NCBI GenBank assembly: GCA_003254905.1
Contig: QANU01064415.1
Coordinates: 251,478 to 315,477 of the forward strand
Direction of reading: 5' to 3'
DNA from: Nissolia schottii
Lineage: Eukaryota > Streptophyta > Magnoliopsida > Fabales > Fabaceae
Length of the DNA stretch: 64,000 bases
In this document: positions 49,502 to 60,632 of the stretch, in pieces
How positions within the stretch are numbered: position 1 is the first letter of the stretch
Layout: every line of letters starts with the position of its first letter
The notes under the pieces: model-generated
Told to the model about the DNA's origin: nothing
The model's input: the letters and a program-made list of their open reading frames with translations, nothing else
The model's database searches: none
Translations under genes and position numbers: made by a program

Positions 49502-50560
49502 TTATTATATTGAAAAGACTTGAGCCTAAGGGAAAACTTTGAGGAACTACTTGAATCAAGAATCAATCGCACGTTGATGATTTCATTCATTAACATAATC
49601 ATATAGTGACCACATACATTCGAAGATGAGACATAAAAAATTATGCGTAATTCTCATCTACAGATTCTTCTCCGATAAGTGATGATTTTTTAAATGGATT
49701 TACAAATTTTCCTAAATTTTATTTATTCATATAAGTTTTTCTGGACATTGTGGTTGTCAGGGGTTGGCTGTTAATGGATATAACGGTCAGATTGTACATT
49801 GTGACATAAAAAAGGGTTTTTCTCTCCGCCTCCAACAAAATCATCCTATTAATTAATTAATGTCAATTCAACACCTTGAATTTTTTCCATTTTCCATTTT
49901 CCGTTAATGGCACGTGATTTCAACGTGAGACTTTTTTTTTCCCCTCAAGATCAAAGGAGTTGAATAGTACTAATAATTACCAATACAATTCCAAACATAG
50001 CGTTTTGTTTACTTGAACCTAAAGACAGACATGGACGGAGTCTGGTACATTAAACACTTTGCTTTGCCTTGTGGCTAATTAGGGGGTGAAAGCTGAAGGA
50101 ACAATAATTAATGCGAAGATATATAGTAGGTGTAACATAATTACTAGTTAATTTTTGTTAGGGATTGAATGACGGTAATTAATTTCATCCCTCGGGATCG
50201 AAATCTATCTCAAGTAAAACAAAAGCACTATGATGACACAATTAGTGTGCAAATTAAAACAAGATGGTGATCAGTTAAACAGAATCCTAAATAAAGCAAA
50301 AGGCCACTTCAGAATTGTTCCCACCCTAACTTGAAGAAAATATGAAGAAGAATTCTGTTTCGTAATTAACTGAGTTGTTACTAGTTACATGCCAAAATTA
50401 GTGAGTAGCATGGCTACCATTTTGGTACATCCATAAATCAAGTAGCTGTCTTCTGTTAACTTCATTTTGTATCTGTTCCCATTCCATTCCATTATCAAAC
50501 ACACCATCAAGATACAAAAACTCAAAGGGGAATTTTATAAGATCTTCTTCTATTTTTCTC
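48200..50560. other. Intergenic region between divergent NPF and RAV-type genes
   Basis: About 2.4 kb with no supported gene. Contains (AT)n at about 49470-49496 and an imperfect direct repeat AGATTAACCTCTACAGCAATAACTTTT/AGATCATATTCTACATCAATAACTTTT (near 49315 and 49396). Two divergent promoters are expected here. Confidence 0.5.
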
Positions 50561-50587
50561 AAGTTGGAGGGATTAAGAAGCATCACG

Positions 50588-51478
50588 ATGGCAAATAACT
50601 GTGAAACTTCATCATATTCCAACAATGGGGTTCAGAAGTTGAAAGGGGTGGTGGCTCAGCAGAACGGGCATTGGGGTGCCCAGATATACGCAAACCACCA
50701 AAGGATATGGCTTGGGACATTCAAGTCGGAGAGAGAAGCCGCCATGGCCTACGACAGCGCCGCCATCAAGCTCCGAAGCGGCGAGAGCCACAGAAACTTC
50801 CCTTGGAACCACCACACGGTTCTGGAGCCTCAGTTCCAGAGCCATTACAGCACAGAGGCCGTGCTCACCATGATCAGGGACGCTTCCTATCCCTCCAAAT
50901 TCGCCTCGTTTCTGAGGAGTCAGACCCAGTCAGGAGAAGGAGCGAGTGACGACGACAACAACAACAACGTGAGGGAACAATTCTGTTGCACACAGCTTTT
51001 CCAGAAGGAATTGACACCGAGTGATGTTGGCAAGCTCAACAGGCTCGTGATCCCCAAGAAGCACGCGGTTACCTATTTTCCATTCGTGTGCGGCGGCAGC
51101 AACGAACTAATGGATGGTGTCGACATGGAGGTTGTGTTCTACGACAGGCTCATGAGGTCATGGAAGTTTAGGTACTGCTATTGGAAGAGCAGCCAGAGCT
51201 ATGTGTTCACCAGAGGCTGGAACCGCTTTGTGAAGGATAAGAAATTGAAGGCCAAAGACATGGTTGCTTTCTATGTGTGCCAACCTTCCAATTGTAGACA
51301 AGGGGGCCAACTGTTTTCTTTGATTGATGTCATCTATAATGCCGATCATGATCATGATCATGGTGATGGGAAGCAACTTATGGGAGGTTTGAGTGAAGGT
51401 GAGGACCAAGCTCAATTAGAGACCAAGGATATGAATGAAGTGAGAGGTTTGAGGCTCTTTGGTGTGTGTATCAACTGA
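50588..51478 (+). CDS. RAV-type transcription factor with AP2 and B3 domains
   Basis: Intronless nuclear DNA-binding protein of 296 residues. The AP2 domain spans about 17-73 ([20 protein letters not shown] ... [20 protein letters not shown]), which in RAV proteins contacts CAACA. The B3 domain spans about 136-250 ([20 protein letters not shown], then [20 protein letters not shown]), which contacts CACCTG. The C-terminus contains RLFGV (289-293), the repression motif of the RAV family. The start is the first in-frame ATG; eight open codons before it lack ATG. Residues 118-127 are an Asp/Asn run and 253-260 a His-Asp repeat. At 296 residues it is shorter than the ~340-360 of AtRAV1/TEM1; the sequence style fits the At1g50680/At1g51120 branch. 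Likely a repressor. Confidence 0.93.
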   Translation: MANNCETSSYSNNGVQKLKGVVAQQNGHWGAQIYANHQRIWLGTFKSEREAAMAYDSAAIKLRSGESHRNFPWNHHTVLEPQFQSHYSTEAVLTMIRDASYPSKFASFLRSQTQSGEGASDDDNNNNVREQFCCTQLFQKELTPSDVGKLNRLVIPKKHAVTYFPFVCGGSNELMDGVDMEVVFYDRLMRSWKFRYCYWKSSQSYVFTRGWNRFVKDKKLKAKDMVAFYVCQPSNCRQGGQLFSLIDVIYNADHDHDHGDGKQLMGGLSEGEDQAQLETKDMNEVRGLRLFGVCIN

Positions 51479-52055
51479 AGAGCCAGCCATACATTGGTAT
51501 TCAGGTTTTCTAGGAAAAGCTGCACACAACTGGTAGTAATTACTAGTACTACTACTTTGTTAATTAGATCTTGTACAACTTTTACGTCTATTCTCTATTG
51601 TTTTTACTTGTCCATACTTACATTCATGTAAAACCAATTTTTATTGGTTTGATTTGAATTAGATACAGTAATAACTTTAGAAAATGAAAATTACATCATG
51701 GGGCCATTTTTATTCTTTACAAGGAAGCCCATGCTGAAAGAAGTCATGCGTACCCAATTACAGAAAAGCCCAAAGCCCAACTACAAGCTATGATTCGTGG
51801 TGAAAGTGGGAAAAAAAAAAAAACGAATAAAGCGGGAAAATTATCTCCCAATTTCCCATTCCATTTTCCTTCCAAACTTCAAATCCCCCGAATCCCGGAT
51901 TTCGCTCTTTCAAATTTCGTTTCGTTTCGTTTCGTTCTACTTCAGAAACCAAAACCCTCCCCCATTTCTTTTCTTTTTCCTTTTTCCTTCCTCCCTATTA
52001 TTCTATTTTCCCGCAAGCAAGCAAATCAGTTTCTGAAATTAGGGTTCTTCCAACC

Positions 52056-54362
52056 ATGAGAGGGAAAGCTTCCTCCAAGCGCAAACCCGACGATGCCCCC
52101 GCCCAACTCCGATCCGTCAAGAGGGAGCGCCTCGCCGAAGCTTCCTCCAGCGCCGCCGCCGCCGCCGACGACGACAACGACTCCACTCATCAGGACCCAG
52201 CCAGTCGTCGCATCATACGCTCCGAGTTCCTCAAACTTAAGACTCTCATTAGCGGTAAATCTATTCCTCCTAATAAACATGGACATTCATTCCTTCCAGA
52301 CATCTGAGAGTCTTTTTGTTCAATCTATGATTCAGAGAAAAGGGATGACTTGATGAACACCGATTCCGACAAGTTTGATAACATCTTGAACGAGTTCCAC
52401 AAGCTCCACGACCTAGGTTTGTGCTTTGCGTTGCGCTGTTTGCATTGAAAGAGGTTTATGAGTTGTTGACGTTGCATTTTGCTTCTGGGTTTCGTCTTCT
52501 CAGTGCAGAAGCCAAGAGAGCAGGTTGCAGATGCTGAGGCCCTGCTGGATCTGACTCGCACGTTGGTGGGTTCTGTTAGGTCTCTGGCTAACGAGGGCAT
52601 TACCCCTTCTGAGTTTGTTGGCTGCTTGCTCAAAGAATATGGCCATTCCACCATTTTAGAAGGTTCCCATAACATCGACTGGAATAAGCTTGGCCTTGCT
52701 GTCACTCCCATTTTTATGAAGGTTCGGGGCTGTTCTACCATGTGAGTTTTCCCCCTCCCTCCTGTTTGGAACGTGGCTGTTAGAACACACTGAATTGAAT
52801 TCTCTTCAGCTTCATTTATGATTCTTCTTATTTTGCTGTGCTGCCTTTCTTTTTTAAAGGCTTGGTCCCATGGAGAAAGAGTTGAATCAACGAAAAACTG
52901 GAATTCAGAGAAAACGATCAAAGCCTACAACTGCTAGGGCTAGGCCCGAAGAGGTTGGCTTAGATTTTCTTCTTGCTTTATTCATTATAGTTTACTGCAT
53001 GTGTGCTGTTTAACTAAAATACATTCATTAACCAGTGTAAAAGAATGCTCAGCTTTGATGGTTGTATTATGGAATTTCCTTGCTTGATTTAGTTTAGGTT
53101 TTGGCTGTAAGGGCTGTCATAATTTCCTCTTGTTCGGCTGTTTACTATCCAAGTCCATAATGTACCTGAAATCTAAATGAAGTTTCTCGCATCTTGCACA
53201 ATTTGCATGTGCTGTTTTCAACTATATTTCATATTCTTGCAGGTATATTTTGGTATTTACTCCCTGTTATTGTTTATTTGAAACAGCTTGTCGAAACCCA
53301 GGGAGAGGAAAAAACTGATACTGACCAAAACGTGAAAACAATGTGGGAATTCTTAAGGAAAACAAAGCAGCGTGTTAGACTCGAAAGTCTGATTTTGAAC
53401 AGAACATCGTTTGCTCAGACAGTGGAAAACTTGTTTGCCCTATCATTTTTAGTTAAAGATGGACGTGCTGCGATCAGTCTTGATGAAAATTGCTCACACT
53501 ATGTTTGTAAGATGTGTTTCCACCACATTCAACTTAATATTTACTTCCCATTATGTTCTTGTGTCATCTATACTTTAATATACACTATTTTCTGTTTTTT
53601 AGCACCCAGAAATGCTCCCTCTAATGAATCTGTGAGGTTAAAAGAAGTTTCCTACACTCATTTCATGTTCAGATTTGATTTCCAAGATTGGAAGGTATGC
53701 GCAGTTTAAAGTGCCCATAAAGTTGGGATTCAGTGTGTTTATTGTGATTTTACTCCATTCCTTGATTCTTGTTTTTGATGGGGACATAGTTATTTTGGGA
53801 TAGTGCCATGATCATTGTTTAATCAAGAGAAAAAGATAATAGGGTTCTTGAGTTTATTTTTCCCTTACAAATAGAAGGTTTTATTATTGAACTGATAGAC
53901 TTTAGTGCATGGCAAACTGTTCATTACTGTTATTACTGTAAATTAATTAACTCTGTTACATGTTAAGTTTTTTTTTTTCTTTTGCTTTCCCGATGTTGTA
54001 GACAAATAAATACTATGGTTCATAATCCATTTCTTTGTTTGTGTTGAGGTCATGAACACAATATATTATCTTTCCGTAATTCTGTTTGTCAACATTACTA
54101 ACAGTTAATGAAGGATATGGTGCCTGAAGGCAAGGAGCTAATGCCACATAGGACCCAGTTTTGCACTGTGGTTAACTCTCAGGCAGATATAGGTGGTGAT
54201 GATTCCCAGCCTGCTTTGACTGTAACACCGATTAGGAAGCTATCACGGAACCGAGGGCTAGTTGTGCAGGAGGAAGGTGTTGTGGAAGAATCTCCTGAAT
54301 GTGATGATGAAAATTCTTCCAGAGCGGCTGCAATACGAAGGTGTAAGCGTAAGCTTAATTGA
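52056..54362 (+). CDS. NSE4: NSE4, kleisin subunit of the SMC5/6 complex
   Basis: Bridges the SMC5 and SMC6 heads in the complex for DNA repair and chromosome maintenance. Coding exons: 52056-52254, 52336-52416, 52504-52741, 52860-52953, 53287-53506, 53603-53694, 54105-54362; 1,182 nt, 393 residues, all GT-AG, phases agree. The N-terminus is basic with an Ala run (SSSAAAAADDD). Residues around 94-170 (AEALLDLTRTLVGSVRSLAN) form the Nse4 N-terminal helical region that binds Nse3 and the SMC neck. The C-terminal winged-helix region includes RTSFAQTVENLFALSFLVKD and HFMFRFDFQDWKLMKDM, the most conserved Nse4 signature. It ends in a basic, acidic-preceded tail (CKRKLN). The start ATG lies in a GC-rich exon. 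Plants often have two copies (NSE4A/B); I cannot tell which this is. Confidence 0.92.
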
Positions 54363-54710
54363 TAAACAGCATATTAAGTACCGGGTCAACTTATGGTGTA
54401 CATGACTATATTTGTTCAGTTTCCAATTGCCAGCACCCAACCGATTCTAAATTTTGTAATTTATAGTATGTACATATTTCTAGATCTGCGGCTATGCAAT
54501 GCGTTCTGAATGTTTTCGTTATTATGTGGGCGCTTATATCTGTATGCATGTGGCAAATGTGTAATGCGATGCGATTAATGTGTGGTATGGATGTGTAACA
54601 CCAGAAATATTAGCCTTTTAAGACTTAATACTACTAATTATCTATCCATGAAATTTGAAAATATGCTTTGTATTTATTTCTTAATGATGGAAAGTGAATG
54701 GGGAAGTGTA

Positions 54711-55385
54711 GTGGTGTTCATGACCAGATTGATTTTTACTTGAACTCGACCCTATATTTAGATTGGGTTAATTTTGAGAACTTGGACCAATGCTAAATTT
54801 GATAAACTTAATTATCTTTGGGTTGGATTAAAATTTAGGTTTGGATTGAGCCAAAATTAAGCTAAAATAGATTAAAGTTATCTTAAATTTTAAAATAAAA
54901 AATAACATTCATTAAAAAATAAGGTTAAAAAAGTTGCAAATTAAATATTATATTTTTAACTAAATACTCATTAATTTTAAACACTACAACAAAATAACAT
55001 AAAATTTATAATATTAGTATTATTATTCAAACTTTCATAGTTTTAGTATAACATAAACAACAAAAAAATAATAAATGCATTACAATAAATTTTTACACAT
55101 CGAAGTAAACATGGTTTAATTATAATAGACACTAAAATAGATATGGTTTAACTACAATAGACATGGATTATGTGATGAGAAGGAAAGAAAATAAGAAATG
55201 CATAATATATTAGTATATGCAAGTCAGGTCGGATGACTCGAAACTAAATCCAAACTTGATATGAATTAAAATTGAGTTTTTTTTGAGTTATTTAATATTG
55301 AGTTTAATTAAAATTGTGTCTAATTCGACCCGAATGCTTTGAGCCGGTCCAGGTTAACGGGCCGGACTGAGCTACGAACACCCTT
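54711..55385. mobile_element. Non-autonomous TIR element with a 9-bp target duplication
   Basis: GGAAGTGTA occurs at 54702-54710 and again at 55386-55394, flanking a 675-bp insert. Its ends share GGTGTTC in inverted orientation (GTGGTGTTCATGACC on the left; GGGTGTTCGTAGCTC on the minus strand at the right), and the right end has GGTTAACGGGCCGGAC subterminal words common in plant hAT/Mutator-like non-autonomous elements. No transposase. The duplication could be 8 bp (GAAGTGTA, hAT) or 9 bp (Mutator). Confidence 0.65.
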
Positions 55386-55927
55386 GGAAGTGTATGCAAA
55401 GTGGTCTTGTTGATTTTTCAACTTTTTCTCTTTTGTAAATTGAGTTAAAGAGGAATCTTTATTCCTAGTTGAAGTGTAGGGAAACTGGAAGCATCTGTTT
55501 GGTCATTTATCAGCTAATATGACGATACTAAGATCAAAAATCACGTACAACTTGTAAAAAGGACGCTATAAACTTCAATTCCTTATTTTGTACCATGTAA
55601 TTTTCAGGTGTGGTATCTTTTAAGACGAATATAAGCTGGGGCACTTCCAAAGAGCTTAACAAATATTTACGAAAGCAAAGGCTGGTGGATGTTGTTCATT
55701 TATTACATGTATTTTATGTTGATTACATCTTGGGAGGGCATTAGAAAACTACATATGCCATGTTCTACACAAGAGCTGGGACCAGAGTTGATGAACCAGA
55801 AATCTTGTTGAATCTAAAACTGTCCTGAGGTCCCTAGCAAACCAAAAATAAATGTATAAAACCACAGCAAATATACAAGATAAAAATTAGTGATAGAATA
55901 TTTGAAAGCAACAAAACGTTGAATGCT

Positions 55928-57550
55928 TCACGGTGAATTGGTCTCCTCCTTGTAAGGCACAGGGATTGCTTTCAAAGGAACAGCTTTTCTAAGGGTGATC
56001 CCCATGCCTTCTGTCATGTCCATCTCCTCTGGCTTGAGGCCATCTGGCAACACCCAATCGAACTTGTGGAGCAGGGAGCCCAGTGCCAGTGGGAGCACCA
56101 GGGATGCAAGTGGCATAGCAGGGCACATCCTTCTCCCCGAACCAAAGGGTATATACTCGAAGTGTTGACCCTTGAAATCCAGCCCCATGCTGGGCTCCAA
56201 GAACCTCTCTGGCCAGAACAGCATGGGTGCATCCCACACTTTGGGGTCCCTCCCTATCGCCCAAACATTGACCAGGATCTGAGACTCCTTGGGGACGTGG
56301 TAGCCTTGCAATGTGCAAGAGTCCATGGCCATGTGTGGGACCAAGAAAGGAAGGGGAGGGTGGAGTCTGAGTGTCTCCTTGATGACTGCTTTGAGATAGG
56401 GGAGATTGTCTATGTCCTCCTCTTCCAAGCTCCTGTGGGGCCCTATCTTGGTCCTCAGCTCCGCCTGCACTTTGGTTAGCGTTCTTGGGTTGTGCAGAAG
56501 CTCCGCCATCACCCACTCCATTGTACTTGTTGTCGTGTCTGTCCCTGCCGTGAACATTTCCTGTACGTGTAGGACAGGACAAATACATAAGCAGCGGTTG
56601 GATGCGTTTGGTATATATGAAAATAATAAAACGAGATTACTTACAAAGACAAGGACGTTAATAGTTCTGGTAGAGAAAGTATAAGAGGGGGTGACAGCAT
56701 CCCCGCGAAACTCTAAGAGTACATCTAAGAAATCTTTGGCACAGCCCTTGTGACCCCCCGTCTCCATCCTTTGAGCGATGAAGCATCCTGCTATCTCAAA
56801 TGCCCTGTCCACGTGGTACTGCGTGGTCCTCCTTATGCCTTGCGGGTCCAGCCACCTCAACCCGGGCAAGAAATCCGCCACGTTGGGCTTCCCAGCGTAC
56901 TCCATCACCTTCACCGCGTGGTGATAGAACCTGCCCCCTCTCTCCATTCGAGGGTCCAGCAAGTCCTTGGAGAATATAAGGTTCCCTATCAGGTTGAACG
57001 CCATCAAGAAAAACATCCTCCCCACCTCTACTTCACGTCCTTCTTCTTGTGCCATCAATTGCCGGATCATGCGCTCTACGCACTTGGAACGCACGCCTCG
57101 CGTGCCGTCGAGGCGACTGCTCACGAAGAACTCGCTGGTGCTGAGCCTCCTCAGCATGCGCCAGTGGGGCCCGTATTGGGAGGTTATGAGGGACCCTTCT
57201 GTGCCGTGCTCGCCCTTCATGGCCTCGTAGATCTTCCTCCCCGCGAGGACGGCGTCCTTCTTCTTGAACATCTCACGCGCCACTTCGCTCGACGACACCA
57301 CCACCGTGCACATGGACCCCAGCCAGAGAGTCATGATTGCTCCGTGTTTCCGTGCCAGCTTCATCAATGCCTCGTGCGGCGACTCCGACCGCCCGCCCAG
57401 CTCCAACATGTTGCCCACCACCGGCCACCGCCTTGGTCCCGGAGGTAGTGGCGGAAGCTCCTCCTCATCCGCTCTGCTGCGGCGTTGTATCAGCAGCGGC
57501 ACCAGCGGCAGCAGGAGTAGGACAGCTAACACCAAACCCACAAGCTCCAT
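55928..57550 (-). CDS. A-type cytochrome P450 (CYP71 clan, CYP76-like)
   Basis: ER-anchored haem monooxygenase of specialised metabolism; substrate unknown. Exon 1 is 57550-56645 (302 codons), exon 2 is 56560-55928 (210 codons plus stop); 512 residues. The intron (56644-56561, 84 nt, GTAAGT...TACAG) is phase 0. Residues 1-22 are a hydrophobic anchor, PPGP is at 36-39, the I-helix oxygen-binding motif AGTDTT at 307-312, the K-helix ETLR at 364-367, PERF at 419-422, and the haem loop FGSGRRMCPA at 441-450 with ligand Cys448. The last position of the loop is Ala where the consensus has Gly. The conserved intron just before the I-helix is typical of A-type P450s. Exon 1 is clearly more GC-rich than the surroundings. 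Family placement is tentative; CYP71-clan membership is firm. Confidence 0.92.
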   Translation of the reverse strand: MELVGLVLAVLLLLPLVPLLIQRRSRADEEELPPLPPGPRRWPVVGNMLELGGRSESPHEALMKLARKHGAIMTLWLGSMCTVVVSSSEVAREMFKKKDAVLAGRKIYEAMKGEHGTEGSLITSQYGPHWRMLRRLSTSEFFVSSRLDGTRGVRSKCVERMIRQLMAQEEGREVEVGRMFFLMAFNLIGNLIFSKDLLDPRMERGGRFYHHAVKVMEYAGKPNVADFLPGLRWLDPQGIRRTTQYHVDRAFEIAGCFIAQRMETGGHKGCAKDFLDVLLEFRGDAVTPSYTFSTRTINVLVFVSNLVLLFSYIPNASNRCLCICPVLHVQEMFTAGTDTTTSTMEWVMAELLHNPRTLTKVQAELRTKIGPHRSLEEEDIDNLPYLKAVIKETLRLHPPLPFLVPHMAMDSCTLQGYHVPKESQILVNVWAIGRDPKVWDAPMLFWPERFLEPSMGLDFKGQHFEYIPFGSGRRMCPAMPLASLVLPLALGSLLHKFDWVLPDGLKPEEMDMTEGMGITLRKAVPLKAIPVPYKEETNSP

Positions 57551-57555
57551 GCCTC

Positions 57556-57577
57556 TTTTTTTTTTTTTTTTTTTTTT
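57556..57577 (-). repeat. A22 homopolymer in the P450 5' leader
   Basis: Twenty-two consecutive T on the plus strand, i.e. A22 on the coding strand, ending five bases (GAGGC) before the P450 ATG. A possible TATA region lies further upstream in TATATAC-rich DNA near 57630-57660. Confidence 0.9.
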
Positions 57578-57679
57578 CTAATTTGTTGCTGCTTCTTGTG
57601 ATGCAGTATATGTACTGGGAAGTAAGTGCCTCTGTATATACACATACTTGTATATATACTTATTAATTTATACATTTTG

Positions 57680-59004
57680 ATGGATGATATTTAAAATTTT
57701 ATTTTATCTTTTAAAATATTAAATGTCATTTAACAAAATATGTAAACTGATATATATAAGTTGATGAATTATAATATTTTAAGACTATTTTATAAAGGAT
57801 TTAACTTTGATATATTGTCTTATTTATGTGGTCTCACATGTGAGAGACTTGTAAGATAGAATAATCAACGTGTATAGAAGTCATTCATTTTTAATGTGGA
57901 GATACATGATTAAATAATTGTGAAAGTTTTTTATCATTGTATCAAAATTAATTTCATTCACAAATTTAATTCAATCTCTTCATCCTGCTTATTTTCTCTT
58001 TTACTTAATTGTCTTTTTGATTTATTGAAAACGAGAAAACAATTAACTCTCAAGATTTTTTAAATAGACACATAATTTTTGTGTCTTCTAAAATGTCATA
58101 AAGATTGGATAATAATTTGAAAAAGAAAATTTCAACAATAGATTTGTAAATTTTAACATTTTACATTTAGGCTCAAAATAAAAGGGAGTTTCGCCATCTT
58201 CACTAAGACACATTCACGTTTTTTATCCAATTAATCAATTTTATTTTATTGTAAATGGGTTGAATTTAAAGTGTTAAAACAGTATGCCATTCATTATATG
58301 GAATACATAAGTGTCTGTCACTCAGGATTAAATTTCATGTCACTTTCTGGGAATACACAAGTGTCTGTCATTTTGCTTGGTGAGAATCGGTCATTGCGAG
58401 AGTTGGGATCCACCCATTTATATATATATATATATATAGCGCGCTCTCTCTCTCTCTCGCTTCTTGTTCTTGGTCCTAACGTATGCTACTGGCAGATTAG
58501 CAAATATATAACATAGTTTCAACAACCATATATATATTTTTTGCTGATGCGCAAAACTTAATGTGTATCTCTTACACTCACGATGAATTGATCTAACTAT
58601 GATGTTTATCTCTTCCAAAATTGGGTAGCATAAGAGTTCAAATGATATATCCTAATTTATCCTTTAGAGTGAATCAAAACCTCGACATTTGAGAGGTAAG
58701 CACATGTTTGTTTCTGGGTGCTGTTATTCTCGGGAAACAAGTAGTCTTATATCAAATGTCTTAATCAAAAGTAATATGTGTGTGTATATATATATATATA
58801 TATATTCCCTTTTGTTGTTGATATTTTCTGTTTAATAATCTCAAGATCAAAATTATTAAACCAATGGCAACACTATGAATGATCACGTACAAACGAAACG
58901 GCGAAGGGCTATTGGCTCTAACAATATATATTAATAATTGGTGCTGACTAGCGGAAATCAATGTTTGGGGGACCGCAAGTCATCATATAATGGTTAATTA
59001 GGAC

Positions 59005-59050
<46 letters not shown>

Positions 59051-60620
59051 NATATATATATATATATATATATATATTACGGAGACAAAGAAGAAATTTC
59101 CAGCATAGCCCCATTCATGATTGATTTAGAGCTACCATAAAATATAATCCTAAATCATGCATGCGTTTGGAAAGCGCATGCCAAAGAATGTAGGGACGCA
59201 TGCATGATTGTGTTGGATAATGTATATAATATATATTTGATGATGAATGATTGATTGAGCGCTGAATATGTTATGGGCTCATGATCATCATGACCATCAA
59301 AACTGCAGTACTGTTGAAGTGAGTTGGCTGATTTTGTTTTCTAAGTACGTAGATAAGGAAGATTTGTATTTTTCTCTTCTTAAATGTTTCACGATTGCAA
59401 GCTAATTAATTGCTATTTACTATTTAGATGGTACGGTTTATCGACCCTTTGTGTTTTTTAGCTTATCATCAAAATTGGATGTTTTTGAATATGACGGTGA
59501 CAGGAATTTAGCAAGATCTAGTGCATGTTGAGCTTGAGTGTCGATATGTATCTCAAGAGTCAAGAGCCCTAATTTAGCCGTTGAATAGTCTATTTTGTAG
59601 ATTAATTTTATGTCACTTGTGCAGAAAGCATACAATACATTATGGAGTTGCGATATATATACATCACGTGACTCGTCATCAGTTACGTACTAAATATAAA
59701 TTCGATAGCAGCTAATTAAATTTGCAGCTTAACTAGTATTTCGTAAAGTCTTAACCAGATCGCATTTTTTCTTTAAGCGTTTGCTCTTCAACATAAATTA
59801 TGCTATGCGTATTACTCACCAGGCTATGGACAGAAACAACTAAAAATTTAAACGAATTGCAATCAATCAGAAGCATTTACATTGAGTTATTCAAGGGAAT
59901 GATTGTGCAAAGTTAAGATATTGGAAAACTTTCATTAAGTAATGCATATCACTAACCAACGTCTTTTTTAAGATACTTCAATTAACTTTCACACATATAG
60001 AGGTATTTGTAAAAATATTAATGCATTTTTAATATAAGTCACATAAGTTTGTAAATATAATACAAAAACTCAAAGAGTTAGTCAACTAGAGTTAGACTGG
60101 GTATTGTGTATAAACTCACTCGTTTTCTTTTTTAAATGTAAACAATAAAATGTGTCTCACCCGATAAGCTTTCAAAAATGTAAAGTGAAATAAAGGAAAA
60201 AACCATAGTTATTAAACCTAGGTTAATTAAGGCTATCATCAGAGTTGGGAATTGAACATTGAGCATAGAAGATGTGAGGCATGCTTTTTACCACCAAACC
60301 AACAACTGTTTTGTTATCACATAATTTCAATAAATTATAAATATTAAATACATGCGTATTTATTTTAATGAATTTTACACATTTATTTTATTATTATGTT
60401 ATTATATCCGATTCATCAAGTGACGGATGAGAAGAGGTGGCTGGACCGGGCTTAATAACTATGGGAAAAACGGGCAAATGGGTAGATAGGTTGAAAGCAA
60501 GCCAAGCAAAGCTAAGAGCAGCCCAATAACAAATGTAATGGGTGACTGACCCAAACAAACACCTAACTAGTTTTCATTATTCTCAAATTCACATCAAACA
60601 CGCTACCCACCCCTGCTCAA
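57680..60620. other. Gene-less AT-rich region with microsatellites
   Basis: No supported gene. A 20-bp direct repeat GAATACA(T/C)AAGTGTCTGTCA lies at 58301-58320 and 58351-58370. Short (AT)n and (CT)n runs occur near 58422-58460 and 58788-58805. Confidence 0.5.
59007..59078. repeat. (AT)n microsatellite interrupted by an N
   Basis: Continuous AT tract of about 72 bp with an undetermined base at 59051, so its true length is not established. Confidence 0.9.
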
Positions 60621-60632
60621 CAACACGAGAGC

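Noticed and set aside
56066-57666. Plus-strand open frames of up to 232 codons opposite the P450
   Set aside because: Antisense shadows of GC-rich P450 exons; the minus strand carries all P450 motifs.
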